64,000 nt of DNA from Thermomucor indicae-seudaticae. Taxonomy: Eukaryota; Mucoromycota; Mucoromycetes; Mucorales; Lichtheimiaceae. The position numbers and the translations under genes are program-made. Location of the stretch: positions 1 through 64,000 of the forward strand of contig JSYX01000060.1 in the NCBI GenBank assembly GCA_000787465.1. Reading direction: 5' to 3'. The notes beneath the pieces are model-generated. The model was given only the letters and a program-made list of their open reading frames with translations. It did not search any database and was not told where the DNA came from. This document shows positions 47,847-58,327 of the stretch, piece after piece (position 1 is the stretch's first letter; each line of letters opens with the position of its first letter).

Positions 47847-48093
47847 ATAAAAAGGTTATTTCTTTTTCTTTACTCGCTCTCATAAACACATGATAATTCT
47901 CTCACGCATATCGTGATAAGAAGGCGCCTTCTTTAAGAAAAAGCGCGGGAACCTGTCAGATTCATAGAAGCATCGGAATAGGGTCCTCCGATTGAAAGGG
48001 CGGAGGAAGAGAGCCGACAAAAGAGAAATGTCATGGGAACTGTGATGGGCCCGGTGATAGGGTTGCCGTTTATGTAATCCCGTGTTGGGATGT

Positions 48094-48101
48094 GCGCGAA
48101 A
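48094..48101 (-). promoter_or_regulatory. E2F/DP-type site 2 (TTTCGCGC on minus)
   Basis: A second perfect TTTCGCGC core in the same orientation, about 345 bp upstream of the DP gene ATG. With site 1 this suggests that DP may be part of its own regulon. Confidence 0.4.
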
Positions 48102-48442
48102 CGAAGGAGGGAATCGACCAACAAGGTATCCCGACTTACTTAGTTTTGCCTTTGAAACGGCCGGATCCGAGGTAAGGTGCTCTCTGCTTAAATTGTGTCC
48201 TAAAGAGAAAGAGAGAGAGCGCGCGCGTACAAGCACAAATGTGATAGTTTATATAGAGCTCTTGGTTTGGTTCAGTTTTCGCTTTTCTCCTCTCTCTCTC
48301 TCGAGACTTCCTTTTATCTTTTTTATTTTGCTTCCCGGGAAACAATAAAGAAGACCGCGACTGTTCTTATTCCATCTTTCCTTATCATCTTTATTAAGCA
48401 TTTTTAGCAGAATTACCCGGCCTCTCGTTTATTGTTTAAGTC

Positions 48443-50041
48443 ATGACGTCTGCTTTTGTCCCTTTCCAATCAGCACCAACAACGACCGTTACGCCTCCAA
48501 CGCCACCATCGCTCCTATCGCCGCCTCCGCCGCCTCTGGCCTTCTTTGGACAGCATCCATCTAGTAATAGCACGAAATTGCCTTCCGTCTTTGCACCGTC
48601 TGTATGCAGACGAACCGATGGTTGTCACGATGCGGATCTGCCATCCTACGGCTATAGTCTGCCTCCTCTACAAACCGTCATCCCACCTCCTGCCGAGGAG
48701 ATCTTTCCAGCTGTTGTTAACCGCAAAGGGTCCATTGCCTCGATCCTGAACTCCGACCTTACACCGTGCCAGCAGCTGGTGGAGTCGCGTTTTCCGCCGC
48801 CGCCGCCTATGATGGCGAGCAGTTCCAGCACCAGCAGCAGCAGCAGCAGCGAGGAAGATGATGAGAGCGGTTCGTGCCTGAAACCGCGTACCACCAAAAA
48901 GCGGAAATGCCCAGATCCTTCTCCTCCTGTACCGCCAGTTAAGAGAGGAGGCACCTGTCGTCGCGAAGACGCGACGGCGCCGTCGAGAGCCAGTAAAGGA
49001 TTGCGGCATTTCAGTAAGAAGGTGTGCGACAAGGTTGCCGAGAAAGGAGTGACGACCTACAACGAGGCAAGTAGCTTATCGTCCTCTTTCGAGAGACGAA
49101 AACATCTTGTCTGATCGATTTGGGCCCAGGTCGCGGACGAGCTAGCGAAGGATATCAGAGCTGCGGCGGGAGCCGAAGGCAATGAAAACGTGAGTGATTG
49201 GCAGGTGCGGCTTACGACATGAGTCATGAACGGGACTTTTAGAAACGGTCGTTTGATCAAAAGAACATTCGACGTCGCGTTTACGATGCGCTTAATGTTC
49301 TGATGGCCATGGGCATTATCGCCAAGGACAAGAAACAGATCAAATGGCTCGGTATCCCCAGCGACTTGCAGCAGCGCCAACCGAATCAAGAGACACGTGT
49401 CCAAGAATTACAGAAACAGGTGGAACAGGAAGAGGTAAAAAAAAAAGACTTCTATCAATTGCATTTGTTGCCATGTCATCGCGCTTATTGTACTTTTTTT
49501 CTGTAGCGCCGAAAAGCCCAGCTGACGTGCTCTCTGGAACAAACACGGACCATGATTCGTGACAAGGTTGCCCAGGTAAAATGGAGAAGCAGAGGACAGG
49601 AAGTGTTCAGTTGATTAACTCTTTATAAAGCACTTGCAAGTATGCAACTTGATCTGGCGTAACCAACATAGCCATCCTGTTCCTGACGAACACAAGGTTT
49701 CTTTACCGTTTTTTGTTTTGGCTTGTCCCGAAGAGGATGAATTGAACGTTCAGCTGGCCAAGGACGGGTAAGTCGTACGCACACACTCTGACCTATAACT
49801 CTCTAATCATACCCTTCTCTTTTACGACAGTCGAGAAGCAGAGATTTCTTGCGCAACCGATTCGGATCGTCTGGTCTACGAGGATGCAGATGTGCTACGA
49901 TCACTCGGTCTCAACAGACTCTCGCACGACCAGATAGCCGCTTGGCTACCCGATCCATCCTACCAGTCCTTCCTTTCAACAAGGCCTGCAGGCCCGGATG
50001 GTACCATCTGCATTCAGTCGAATGCCCTCGTATCTTCATGA
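48443..50041 (+). CDS. Transcription factor DP (E2F dimerisation partner)
   Basis: DNA-binding partner of E2F in G1/S control. The Pro/Ser-rich N-terminus with a KKRK patch leads into the DP signature KGLRHFSKKVCDKVAEKG, TTYNEVADELAKDI and the RRRVYDALNVLMAMG helix with DKKQIKWLG. A coiled coil follows (RVQELQKQVEQEE), then the DP C-terminal domain with VCNLIWRN, LPFFVLACP and the acidic YEDADVLRSLGL. The first intron (49067-49129) has a GC donor (GCAAGT) and CAG acceptor; only this join restores TYNEVADEL. The gene ends 14 codons after LSTRPAGPDG. E2F itself is not in the window. Confidence 0.93.
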
Positions 50042-50510
50042 ATTTTTTTCTTCTTCTTTAAATCACACGGCTACTTTCCACAAACCCTTCTTTTTTATAT
50101 ATTTCCCCTTTTTCTTTCGTGTATACTTTTTGTGATCCTGTATGTCTCATTACTTTCCTTATACACAACAAAAAAAGCAGCAGCTATTTCCTAGTCTCTT
50201 CCCTTATATATATACTTACCCCTTCTTTTTTTATTAATTTACGGTTCTATCGGGTTGACCCCGCCTTACATTCATTGTGTCACACTTGACATTTGCACCT
50301 TTTGATACCCCTTTTTTATGTATGCACGAAACCCCTTCTATGTATCTATGTAAATTTTTTATCCTACGAGCAAAAAAAGCGAACATTTTTATTATATGGT
50401 TTATTATTACCTACATGAATTGGCTTGGATATGTTGTATTTACTAACCAACATCCGTCCATCATTGCTTGTGTGTGTGTCAACTGTTCAGCGCCTAGATG
50501 ATTGTCCGAC
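50042..50510. other. 3' region of the DP gene
   Basis: Strongly T-rich with pyrimidine runs and TATATATA at 50203-50212, typical of fungal 3' untranslated and termination sequence. No gene seen. Confidence 0.5.
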
Positions 50511-51042
50511 TCACCATTTCTTTGATGCATGACAAGTGGCGTACGGCGCCAGTTTCTGTGTGCGAATCGCGTTTATGCGCATTCCTTTGATAGAATATGA
50601 GCTAAAAAGATTCACAGTCGAGTCTTTGTTGATATTGAGTTGGCTAATGCCATTGAGCAGGATGCGGTACAAGTCAGCAACGTCGGTATCGATGCGTAAT
50701 CCTGTCGGCGACAATAGTAATTTCCAGGTTACTGTCTGTTGTTGCCAGGAAGCGCAGTGACAGGGCGGATGTTTGAGGTACCAGTTCTTATCCACTTTGA
50801 CGGCCTGTGCAGCCAAATGGTCGTCACTGACTGTCGTGTTATTACCATTATCTGTCGTTGCTAAAGCTCGGACTTGGGCTGGGTTAACTGGGAGCGGAGC
50901 CCAGCCCAGCCTAGTCCAATTAGCGCGTCCCAACTGGAAACTCGGGTAGCCTTCGTCCCAGTTACCGTGTCCCTGCTGGGATCTGGTGTCGTATGTATTA
51001 ACGACTGCTTCATGATGAAGAGGGTTAACTTGTACGCGTGAC
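50511..51042 (-). CDS. Unassigned exon-like frame, possible C-terminal part of a gene
   Basis: Open on the minus strand from about 51042 to a stop at 50511-50513, with no ATG in its 5' third. It needs an upstream exon, or starts internally. Visible segments are QGHGNWDEGYPSFQLGR, APLPVNPAQVRALATT, VDKNWYLKHPPCHCASW and VTWKLLLSPTGLRIDTD. Codon use looks coding-like, but no family was recognised. A second minus frame (from an ATG near 51020) overlaps it in another phase; one of the two is likely the product of splicing. Confidence 0.4.
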
Positions 51043-51070
51043 CTTCAAACTCCGCCTAAAGAGCTAAAAT

Positions 51071-51259
51071 ATGCCGCGACCTAACCTTAAACGCAAGCCT
51101 TATCACAAGCGCAAACCTTTGCCTTCGTTTAGAGATCCAGGGGAAATAACGAAGCTTTCGGACCCCAGACTCAAGATAAAGTACGTCAAGCTCTTGGATG
51201 GTACCCACAAGAAGCTGTTGTGCTTCGATGCGAAACCTCGCCCGGTTGAGCAGCAGTAG
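51071..51259 (+). CDS. Small basic orphan protein or first exon
   Basis: ATG-initiated frame of 62 residues, strongly basic at the start (MPRPNLKRKPYHKRKPLP) and then KLSDPRLKIKYVKLLDG. A coding-like segment follows at about 51310-51375 (DDGNWVYIGYDDDFEE) with a good donor GTACCA and a TTTGTTAG acceptor. It is in another frame, so the gene may continue through a small intron that was not resolved. The antisense frame 51056-51487 overlaps it fully. No family recognised. Confidence 0.35.
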   Translation: MPRPNLKRKPYHKRKPLPSFRDPGEITKLSDPRLKIKYVKLLDGTHKKLLCFDAKPRPVEQQ

Positions 51260-52952
51260 GCAGACGACAACGTTGCGCTCCCAGCTGTTGCGCCACAGGC
51301 CAGAACTCTCTGGCGAAAGCCGAAGCTGACGACGGCAATTGGGTCTACATCGGCTATGATGACGATTTCGAGGAGGTACCACTGGCCACTGACTTTCTTT
51401 GCTTCCTTTGTTAGAGACGAGCGGAACTATGAATGCCGGATCAGAGTAGAAAAGACAATAGATGGAATAGAAAACAATAAAACGCATCTGTTTCTTCCGG
51501 TTTTACTTTACCTGAAAAGGGTGGAAGCGCAAATGAAAGCGAGTCTTCAAAGCCTAATTCATGTATGGTAATAGGGATTATCTCTACTGCTGAAGAACAA
51601 ACTATCGAGAATGCGCTAAATTTCCAGCTGATCTCCTATGCTCGTGTCATTGCTATACCACCTGTTCTAGTTACAGGTCATTAATATAAGCGGTTCATCA
51701 ACAGCGATAACGTACTGACAGTATTCCCTTTTGTTCGCTGCGATGAGCAATGGAGAGAAGACACATCGCATGGAAATCAAGAGTGTGCCACAACGTGCAA
51801 CAGTAACGTGTGTTTTTTGATCAATGCATTATGCGCATGCTAAAAACAGTCGCTTCAATGAGACGGGGCCGCTTGCGATGCTGCAGTAGGTTAAATCCAT
51901 GCTAATCTACACCTGTTGTGATTCTACTTTTGTCGAGGCTCATGCGCTGTATGCTACTGCGGGAACTCTCGGTTTTGGCGGCCTTGTACATCGCTTTTCA
52001 AGATTTTCAATATGTGCCTGTGGTCTAGTTCCAAACACGGATTTGCACTAAGCTCTGCTTGTTGAAATAGCGTATGAGGTTGAATAAGAATGCAGTGACA
52101 GGCCTACTTGAAGCTCGCTATTGAAACATTTGTGGTTTTGAGCACCTATGAATATAGGTGTTATTGTGCTGGAATTCTATGGTTATGTTTCTAGCATTGA
52201 GTTAGTTGGAGCTTAAACAGCCCATGAAATAACATGACAAACTTAGCGCATGGTTTATGCGTTCGGAGAAGAGACCTCTCCATTTCTATAAGCAAACTTT
52301 ACCGGAAATTGACTCAGAGATATGCGATTAGATTAGACAGGGACTTATTCGTCAATCTATGCATGAATGTGGCCAGCGCAGAATCACTGAAACTGAATAC
52401 CCATGGCTTGTACTAAAAGGAACACAGACCCATTTGGAAACCTGATCGACGCTAGTAACCAGACTTGTATCATACTGTACTAATGGGATTGCCGTAATCT
52501 AGCTAGTCGCGTACACTTCTACCTCGGAGAAGTGACGCTTAACATGCGACAAAACGGGTTAAATCTGCATTAATTTTAACGATGATCATCTCGCAGCTCT
52601 AGTATCAGACTGTTGTGCATAAGGCGTTCTTTAGACCACAGAAGAACTCAAGTTACATCAGATCTTGCCGAGCGTACACCATGTTCTGTAGGCCAGGACT
52701 TAGGAGGTAGATGATCTTTTACAGATTTCTTCTAAACTGCCGAATTGAAAATCTAGCAAACAGGAGCTGACACATGAAAATGAAGCGGCCAATTTAGACT
52801 TTTTCAACCAACATCACGAGATAATGCCACCTATTAGCGGGGATTTGAATTCATTCGTTGCCTGATGTTCGCCGTTTACTGAGTCATTACGCCTCTGTCG
52901 AATAAGGTATGCTGGGACCCTCACGCAGCCACTCTTTCACTCCTCGACCCAC
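51260..52952. other. Long intergenic stretch
   Basis: About 1.7 kb. Apart from the possible exon at 51310-51375, nothing supported is seen. Frames are short and broken on all strands; base composition is AT-richer than the genes. The last few hundred bases are the promoter of the mitochondrial kinase gene. Confidence 0.4.
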
Positions 52953-54314
52953 ATGAAGCAACAACAAACGCCATTCCATATAATGAGAGTAGCTTCACGG
53001 CATTGTTTCTCATTTCGTAGCTTCTCTCGTCATGGCAAGAGATCACACATGTCACAGACAACTTCTGCTTACGACGCACCCGCCCCTCAGTCTAGCGTGA
53101 ACACTGAATCAGATCTCCATTTTTACCGAAACAAGACTCTCGACAAATACGTGCAGCAAAAAGCGACTCCTATCACTCTCCGGCAACTGATCTTTTACGA
53201 ACGACACATAAACCTTGATCGACTTCTAAAGTCTGCGAACTATGTCCGTCAAGAGCTGCCAATACGAATATCCCACCGTATCCGAGAGTTCCAAAAGCTA
53301 CCATTCATTGTCGGTACGAATCCTCACATACAGCATGTCTACGAACTCTACTGGCAAGCCTTTGAGCGTCTCCGGAAAGTCCCGCCGATCACAACGCTTG
53401 AAGAAAACGATGCCTATTGTCGTATCTTGACAGAGTCCCTGGAGTCACATTTGGTTGTGATCCCACGATTGGCCCTTGGTATATCCGAATGTGGTCAGCA
53501 CGTACAGCCGGAGCGCATCGACCGCTTCATGAACGCGACCCTGCGGTCTAGAATATCACGCCGCGTGCTAGCAGAGCAGCATTTAGCGTTATCGCACCAG
53601 CATCGCTTATCATCACATGGATGGTCATATGATGATGTGCATGCGAAAACTGCAGTGTTCAGCAGCTGTTCAGCCAGAGAGACGGTAGCGCAATGTGCTA
53701 CGATGGCCCGAGCGCATTATTACAACAACAACAGCAGCAGCAGCCGACCATGCCCGGAAGTCATCATTGACGGCCAAGAAGATGATGTCCAGTTCACATA
53801 CATTTTTGATCACATCGAATACATTATTTACCAACTACTCTCGAATGCATTTCGACATACCCTTGCCACGCACGCGGAAAACGGTCGCTGTCCTCCTCCT
53901 CCCATTAAAGTCACCATCTGCTCGAGCGAGACCGACGTCCTCTTTCGCGTTTCCGATCAAGGCGGCGGCATGCCGGCAGAGATCTATAAACACCTGTGGT
54001 CGTATGTTCAGAGGCCACACTCGCGTTTTGGCAACTTTCGCGATATACCCCAGCTGGCTGCCCGTATCACTGAGTATGATCAGCTGCGTATACCCCTTGG
54101 CATCGGATTGCCGATGAGCCGCGTGTATGCAGAGTACTGGGGCGGTGATATTAACATTGTGACGATGGATGGGTGGGGAACAGACGCGTACGTCAGGATA
54201 CCGCGTTTTGGCACACAGATGGAAAACATAGACTTGGATCATCCTGAAGACGGGGATGTTCCTCCTCGGCCTCAGTCTCATAATACAAGTCCTATTCGTC
54301 GATTCGTAGTTTAA
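52953..54314 (+). CDS. Mitochondrial protein kinase of the PDHK/BCKDK family
   Basis: Single-exon gene, 453 residues from the first ATG; a second ATG at 52983 (MRVASRHCFSFRSFSRHG) gives a better presequence. The family regulates pyruvate or branched-chain 2-oxoacid dehydrogenase by phosphorylating E1-alpha. The N-terminal helical bundle has LDKYVQQKATPITLRQLIFY and LPIRISHRIREFQKLPFIVG. The GHKL ATPase domain has an N-box-like IEYIIYQLLSNAFRHTLATH, G1 box VSDQGGGMPA and G2 box PLGIGLPMSRVYAEYWGGDI. The N-box has Gln (53832-53834, CAA) where the family normally has the catalytic Glu. The ATP lid and C-terminal tail are present. The exact substrate class is not fixed. Confidence 0.85.
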   Translation: MKQQQTPFHIMRVASRHCFSFRSFSRHGKRSHMSQTTSAYDAPAPQSSVNTESDLHFYRNKTLDKYVQQKATPITLRQLIFYERHINLDRLLKSANYVRQELPIRISHRIREFQKLPFIVGTNPHIQHVYELYWQAFERLRKVPPITTLEENDAYCRILTESLESHLVVIPRLALGISECGQHVQPERIDRFMNATLRSRISRRVLAEQHLALSHQHRLSSHGWSYDDVHAKTAVFSSCSARETVAQCATMARAHYYNNNSSSSRPCPEVIIDGQEDDVQFTYIFDHIEYIIYQLLSNAFRHTLATHAENGRCPPPPIKVTICSSETDVLFRVSDQGGGMPAEIYKHLWSYVQRPHSRFGNFRDIPQLAARITEYDQLRIPLGIGLPMSRVYAEYWGGDINIVTMDGWGTDAYVRIPRFGTQMENIDLDHPEDGDVPPRPQSHNTSPIRRFVV

Positions 54315-54854
54315 GTCAACATATTTTTCTTCCATGTATCTAACTCAAATAATAAACCGGGCATCGTACATTACACAGATGGATTACATCGCATGTCTCT
54401 GGCTTGCGAATATCTCCATCGTTTCGGCGTCACAGACGGTTCTTATTACGTAAGCACGTTGAAAGCTTTTGGATTTTTAGAGATGCACACGGTTAGCGTG
54501 CCGTGGGATCAGATGAATAAACTGTTTAAGGCTAGGGTGAAGACAAGGATCATAGGAAACTGATGGCGTGCTCGCCTGTTGTAATGATTTTGGATGTACA
54601 GTGCCAGTTGACTGACCCGGCTGAGAGCGGATAGGACCAAGACTTTGTACTATCTATGAGCGATACATCCTCTGGTCCTGGCCCCGGGCATCGACATGAA
54701 GCCTGTGTTCCCGATGGGAGGACATCCGAGGCAGCCCTCTTCCGCTTTCTGAAGCAGGGTCTCACTCTTTACCTTTCGTCTCACAGACGCTTTAAAATCG
54801 TTCTCCGCAGAGTTTGGTCGCGACCAACATTGTTCCTTTACTGCTTTCTTCGAC
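54315..54854. other. Intergenic gap before the MIF gene
   Basis: 3' region of the kinase gene and promoter of the tautomerase gene. Short frames here lack motifs. Confidence 0.5.
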
Positions 54855-55328
54855 ATGCCGGCCCTCGAAATCATTGCTGAACAAGCTCCTAAGGATCTCG
54901 ACGCCTTCCTCAAGAACCTCTCTGGTTTATTTTCGGAATGCATTGGAAAGCCTGAAAATGTAAGCTGCTGCATCAAGCGGTTAGCAATGGTGCTAATTCT
55001 TGCTTTTAAAAGTACTGCATGGTCACTTTCACCAAGGTAGACCGCGTTTATTTTGCGGGCTCCAGTGGCAATGCATTCTTGGCCAAGGTGACCTCCATTG
55101 GCAATATTGGTAAGTCCGCCAAGGATCATCAACCACCAAGCTTTCCTTATGAACAAATGTGTTGGACATATAGTCAACGAGCGTAATGCCAATCTGTCGA
55201 AGCGCGTCGGTGAATTTCTCGAAAAGGAGCTCGGCGTCCAGACTGACCGTGGTTACTTTTTCTTCAATGATGCAAACGCAACTGATACCGGCTTCAAGGG
55301 TACCACTTTTGCCAACTTGTTGCACTAG
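54855..55328 (+). CDS. MIF/D-dopachrome tautomerase family protein
   Basis: Three exons (54855-54959, 55013-55109, 55174-55328), 118 residues, the normal size for the MIF fold. It begins MPALEII, leaving Pro1 as the catalytic base after Met removal. Other matching blocks are ECIGKPENYCMVTF, VYFAGSSGNAFLAKVTSIGNI and RGYFFFNDANATDTGF. Family members form trimers and tautomerise enol/keto substrates such as phenylpyruvate; in animals they are also cytokines. The fungal role is unknown. There is no signal peptide, so it is cytosolic. Confidence 0.88.
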
Positions 55329-55687
55329 GCTGAGCAATTTCAATATCATGCTTTTACACGTAATTTGCTCAATGTATCTTTATGGCTCAATTTGAATCCG
55401 GTGCGCACTTGGACTTTGAGTTGCTTTGCTACGAGAGTGATCAGTAACTTGCTTACCAGCTAATAAACTCGACTCGTATAACTTTGTTTCATTGAGTTTG
55501 TCATCATATTGCCGCCTAGCATTGTCGATGCTGCGATGAATATGCTAGCGTTTTCGAGACCTCTTGCTTGCTGTGTCTCCATTCAAAGCGTGTAGTGAGC
55601 AGGAAGTATTCTGATTGGCTGAACGGGCACCCAGCAAAATTTGCTCCTCTTCCCGCTTTTACTCAATCGTAACGTATAGCTCGCGAG

Positions 55688-58205
55688 ATGTCCTTCTATG
55701 GTATGCTGTGCTTCGTCCTTGTGCCGTAATTTCATACGCCTTAACCATTTGCATTGTGTCTTTTGTCAAGGTCGTCCCACTCCACCTCGTCCGCGAGGGC
55801 CGTTTGCGCCACCGCCGCCGGGATCGAGAGCAATGCATGACACCGCGTTTCGTCCAGCTTTAGGACCTGGTCAACCAATTTCTCCCGCAGACGCTTTTAG
55901 TCAATTACAGCATGTCCTAGACGGAGTCAATGTATCGGCCGCTCACAAGCAATCGCCCTTAGCGGACCACTTTCGAACCATAGTGCAATCGATCATGCAG
56001 GAATGTTCACGAGCTCATATTGAAGTAAGTCTTAAAGCATGTCTGCTATATCTCCACGTTATTAAACATCGTTAAAGGTCGGCAAAACATGGATTTTCGA
56101 ACATTGCCAAAACGCGGCACAAATGGAAGCAGTATCCGATTATTTACTAGCACTTGCATACTCTCAGCCCGCGTTTTTCGAGAGACTTCATCTTGTTTAT
56201 CTCATAAACGACATCTTGTACCATAGGCAAGTGAAAAGATTAGTATGGAACGGAAGAGACTGTTCCCTAAAGTAAAAGCTTTGCAGCGGTCGGCGTCAGC
56301 AGGAGTGGATGAAAGATGTGATCTTTCCCCGACTTGTTCCTCTGTTGCGTCAAGCCTATCAGGCAGCACAGGGCAACGAAGAACAGAAGGCTAAAGTTAT
56401 GAAGGTAATAATGGGAAGAAATCCCCGTTTGCGCGCAACCTTTGTCCATCGGCTCTTTTTCTTGCGAGAAAGACTGTTGCGTCAACAAGGATAAAAATTT
56501 GTGGCCAGTGCGGTTCATCTTACATGTACCATTCTTCCACTGATATGGTTCGAACGTGAAATCAGGTCATTACCATATGGAGCGACAAGAGCTTTTTCGA
56601 TCCTCAAGCGATCCAAAACATTCGAGAGAATGTCCTTCGTTCTCACGTACCGCCGCCGCCTCCTCCTCCTCCTCCTATTGAAGCCCCACCTCAAGGCATG
56701 CCTATCCGTGCTCCGTACCAAAGCTTTCCTCCGCATCGTCCACCACCACCATCTTCTGCGCCTCCATACCCGCCTACGGGACGACCACCTATGCCGCCAG
56801 GCAACTTTCCATTGCCACCACCACCACCGTCTGCTCCGTATCCAGGAATGGCACCACCTCCAGTTCCAATGCCCATACCACAGAATACGATGTACCCTAA
56901 CGTACCACCTCGCCCGCCTGCAATGCCGGCTCAACCTCCAGCCGCCAACATACCTGCGCCTGCGCCTACGACTAAGCCTGTTGTTCCTGATAAACAATAC
57001 TTCGAACTTCCGGCAGGACTGATGGTGCCGGTGGTTAAGGTGAGCATATCTGTGACGCCTTCGGTGACAGTTGAGTAGACAATGTTTACGTTTTCACCAT
57101 TCTACATACGATCCAGGCAAATCCTAAGCCCTATGCGGCAATACCACCGTCGAAAGTGCAACTTCCAGCTCATAGGCCTCCGCCTTCAGAAATGCTCCAG
57201 AAGGCTGTAGAAGAGTTCTATTCTGGGTTGGACTTGCGGGATGATCCTGGTACTTTTGAAGAGCAAACCGAAAGCAATATTGATCGAAGCGGATGGGAGC
57301 AAGGCTTCTTGGATGAGTTTTACGCGAAGCTCAAGGAAAGACGCGAACAGCAAAAAGCTTCGGAGCCTGATGAACCGCGACGGCAGTCTAGGTTTTCTGC
57401 TCCATTGAGCACCTCTAGTACAAGTAGCAATGCGCCAGTCTATTCGCGTGGCGCAAGACGGGATCGTAGCTACAGTCGTAGTAGAAGTCGACGTCCAAGC
57501 AGAAGTCCCAGTCGAGGCAGAAGTCGAGAGAGGCGCTATGGATGGCGTCGTAGAAGGTATTTAAAAAACGGAATCAGAAAGGAGAAGGAGGGGGGCATCG
57601 TATTAATAAGCCATCTGTAAAGTTATTCACGAAGTCCAAGTCGAAGTCGCTCTCGCACTCGTTCTCGCAGCTACTCTGATATGTCTTACTATTCAAGATC
57701 AAGATCACGATCACGTTCTTCAAGGTCGTACAGCAGGTCAAGATCGCGTTCATATTCTCGGTCTCGTTCGCGTTCTCGTTCTCGATCGAGATACCGACGT
57801 CGATTCCGCTCGCGTTCGCGGTCGAGATCGAGATCACCACCGTACAGCCATAGACCGACGGGTAGCTATCCTCGTCAGCAACGACCTGGTAATCCTTTAC
57901 CTGGAGCAACTGGCTCTTTTACAGCAAGAATTCCTGAGCAAGCAAAATATTCACCTATGGAAGCTTCATTCGGCCGGTCTTCGAATGATGAATATGATGC
58001 TTTCAGACGGAGCAATAGCTATGCTTATAGCAATCGGCATATGATTCGTGGTGATCAGCAGGGACCTCCTGTATGCTTCAATTGCTCACAGGTATGGCAC
58101 TGTTATTACTTCAAAAGGCCTTGGCTTCACTGTGTTTTAATGCTGTAATATGCGTAGCCTGGACATTTGGCCCGAGATTGTCAGGAACCATCCTATCGAC
58201 GGTAA
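55688..58205 (+). CDS. CID-, SR- and zinc-knuckle-containing RNA-processing protein
   Basis: Multi-exon gene. The first exon is only 13 nt (MSFYG), then a Pro/Arg-rich stretch. A CID-type domain has FRTIVQSIMQECSR, KTWIFEHCQNAAQMEAVSDY and ERLHLVYLINDILYH; CID domains bind the RNA polymerase II C-terminal repeats. A segment WMKDVIFPRLVPLLRQAYQ and VITIWSDKSFFDPQAIQNI matches CHERP/SCAF-type proteins. A very long Pro-rich part, an SR-rich region (SYSRSRSRRPSRSPSRG and further RS repeats) and a terminal CCHC knuckle (CFNCSQPGHLARDC) follow. The last exon begins with PGHLARD and ends YRR before TAA. One intron (about 56406-56565) is long for this genome. A role linking transcription and splicing is inferred. 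Confidence 0.85.
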
Positions 58206-58327
58206 TTGCGAAAGAAAAGAGATAATTAACATGATAGTGTATTTTTCTTTCGAATTACAAGATACATTATGTATTTGTCTTGCTTTTTGTGTGATGGGGT
58301 ATATAATGGGATGGAGGATGTTCATGA

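Larger units (their letters stand above)
46953..48442. other. Intergenic and promoter region upstream of the DP gene
   Basis: About 1.5 kb, no supported gene. It holds two E2F-type sites (listed separately), a CT-rich tract (48287-48305) and several A/T-rich strings. Frames at 47044-47361 minus and 47880-48348 on both strands lack motifs. Confidence 0.5.

Noticed and set aside
56515..56997. Arg/Trp-rich minus frame of 160 codons
   Set aside because: It is the shadow of the poly-Pro coding region of the CID-SR gene; composition is explained by CCN codons read backwards.
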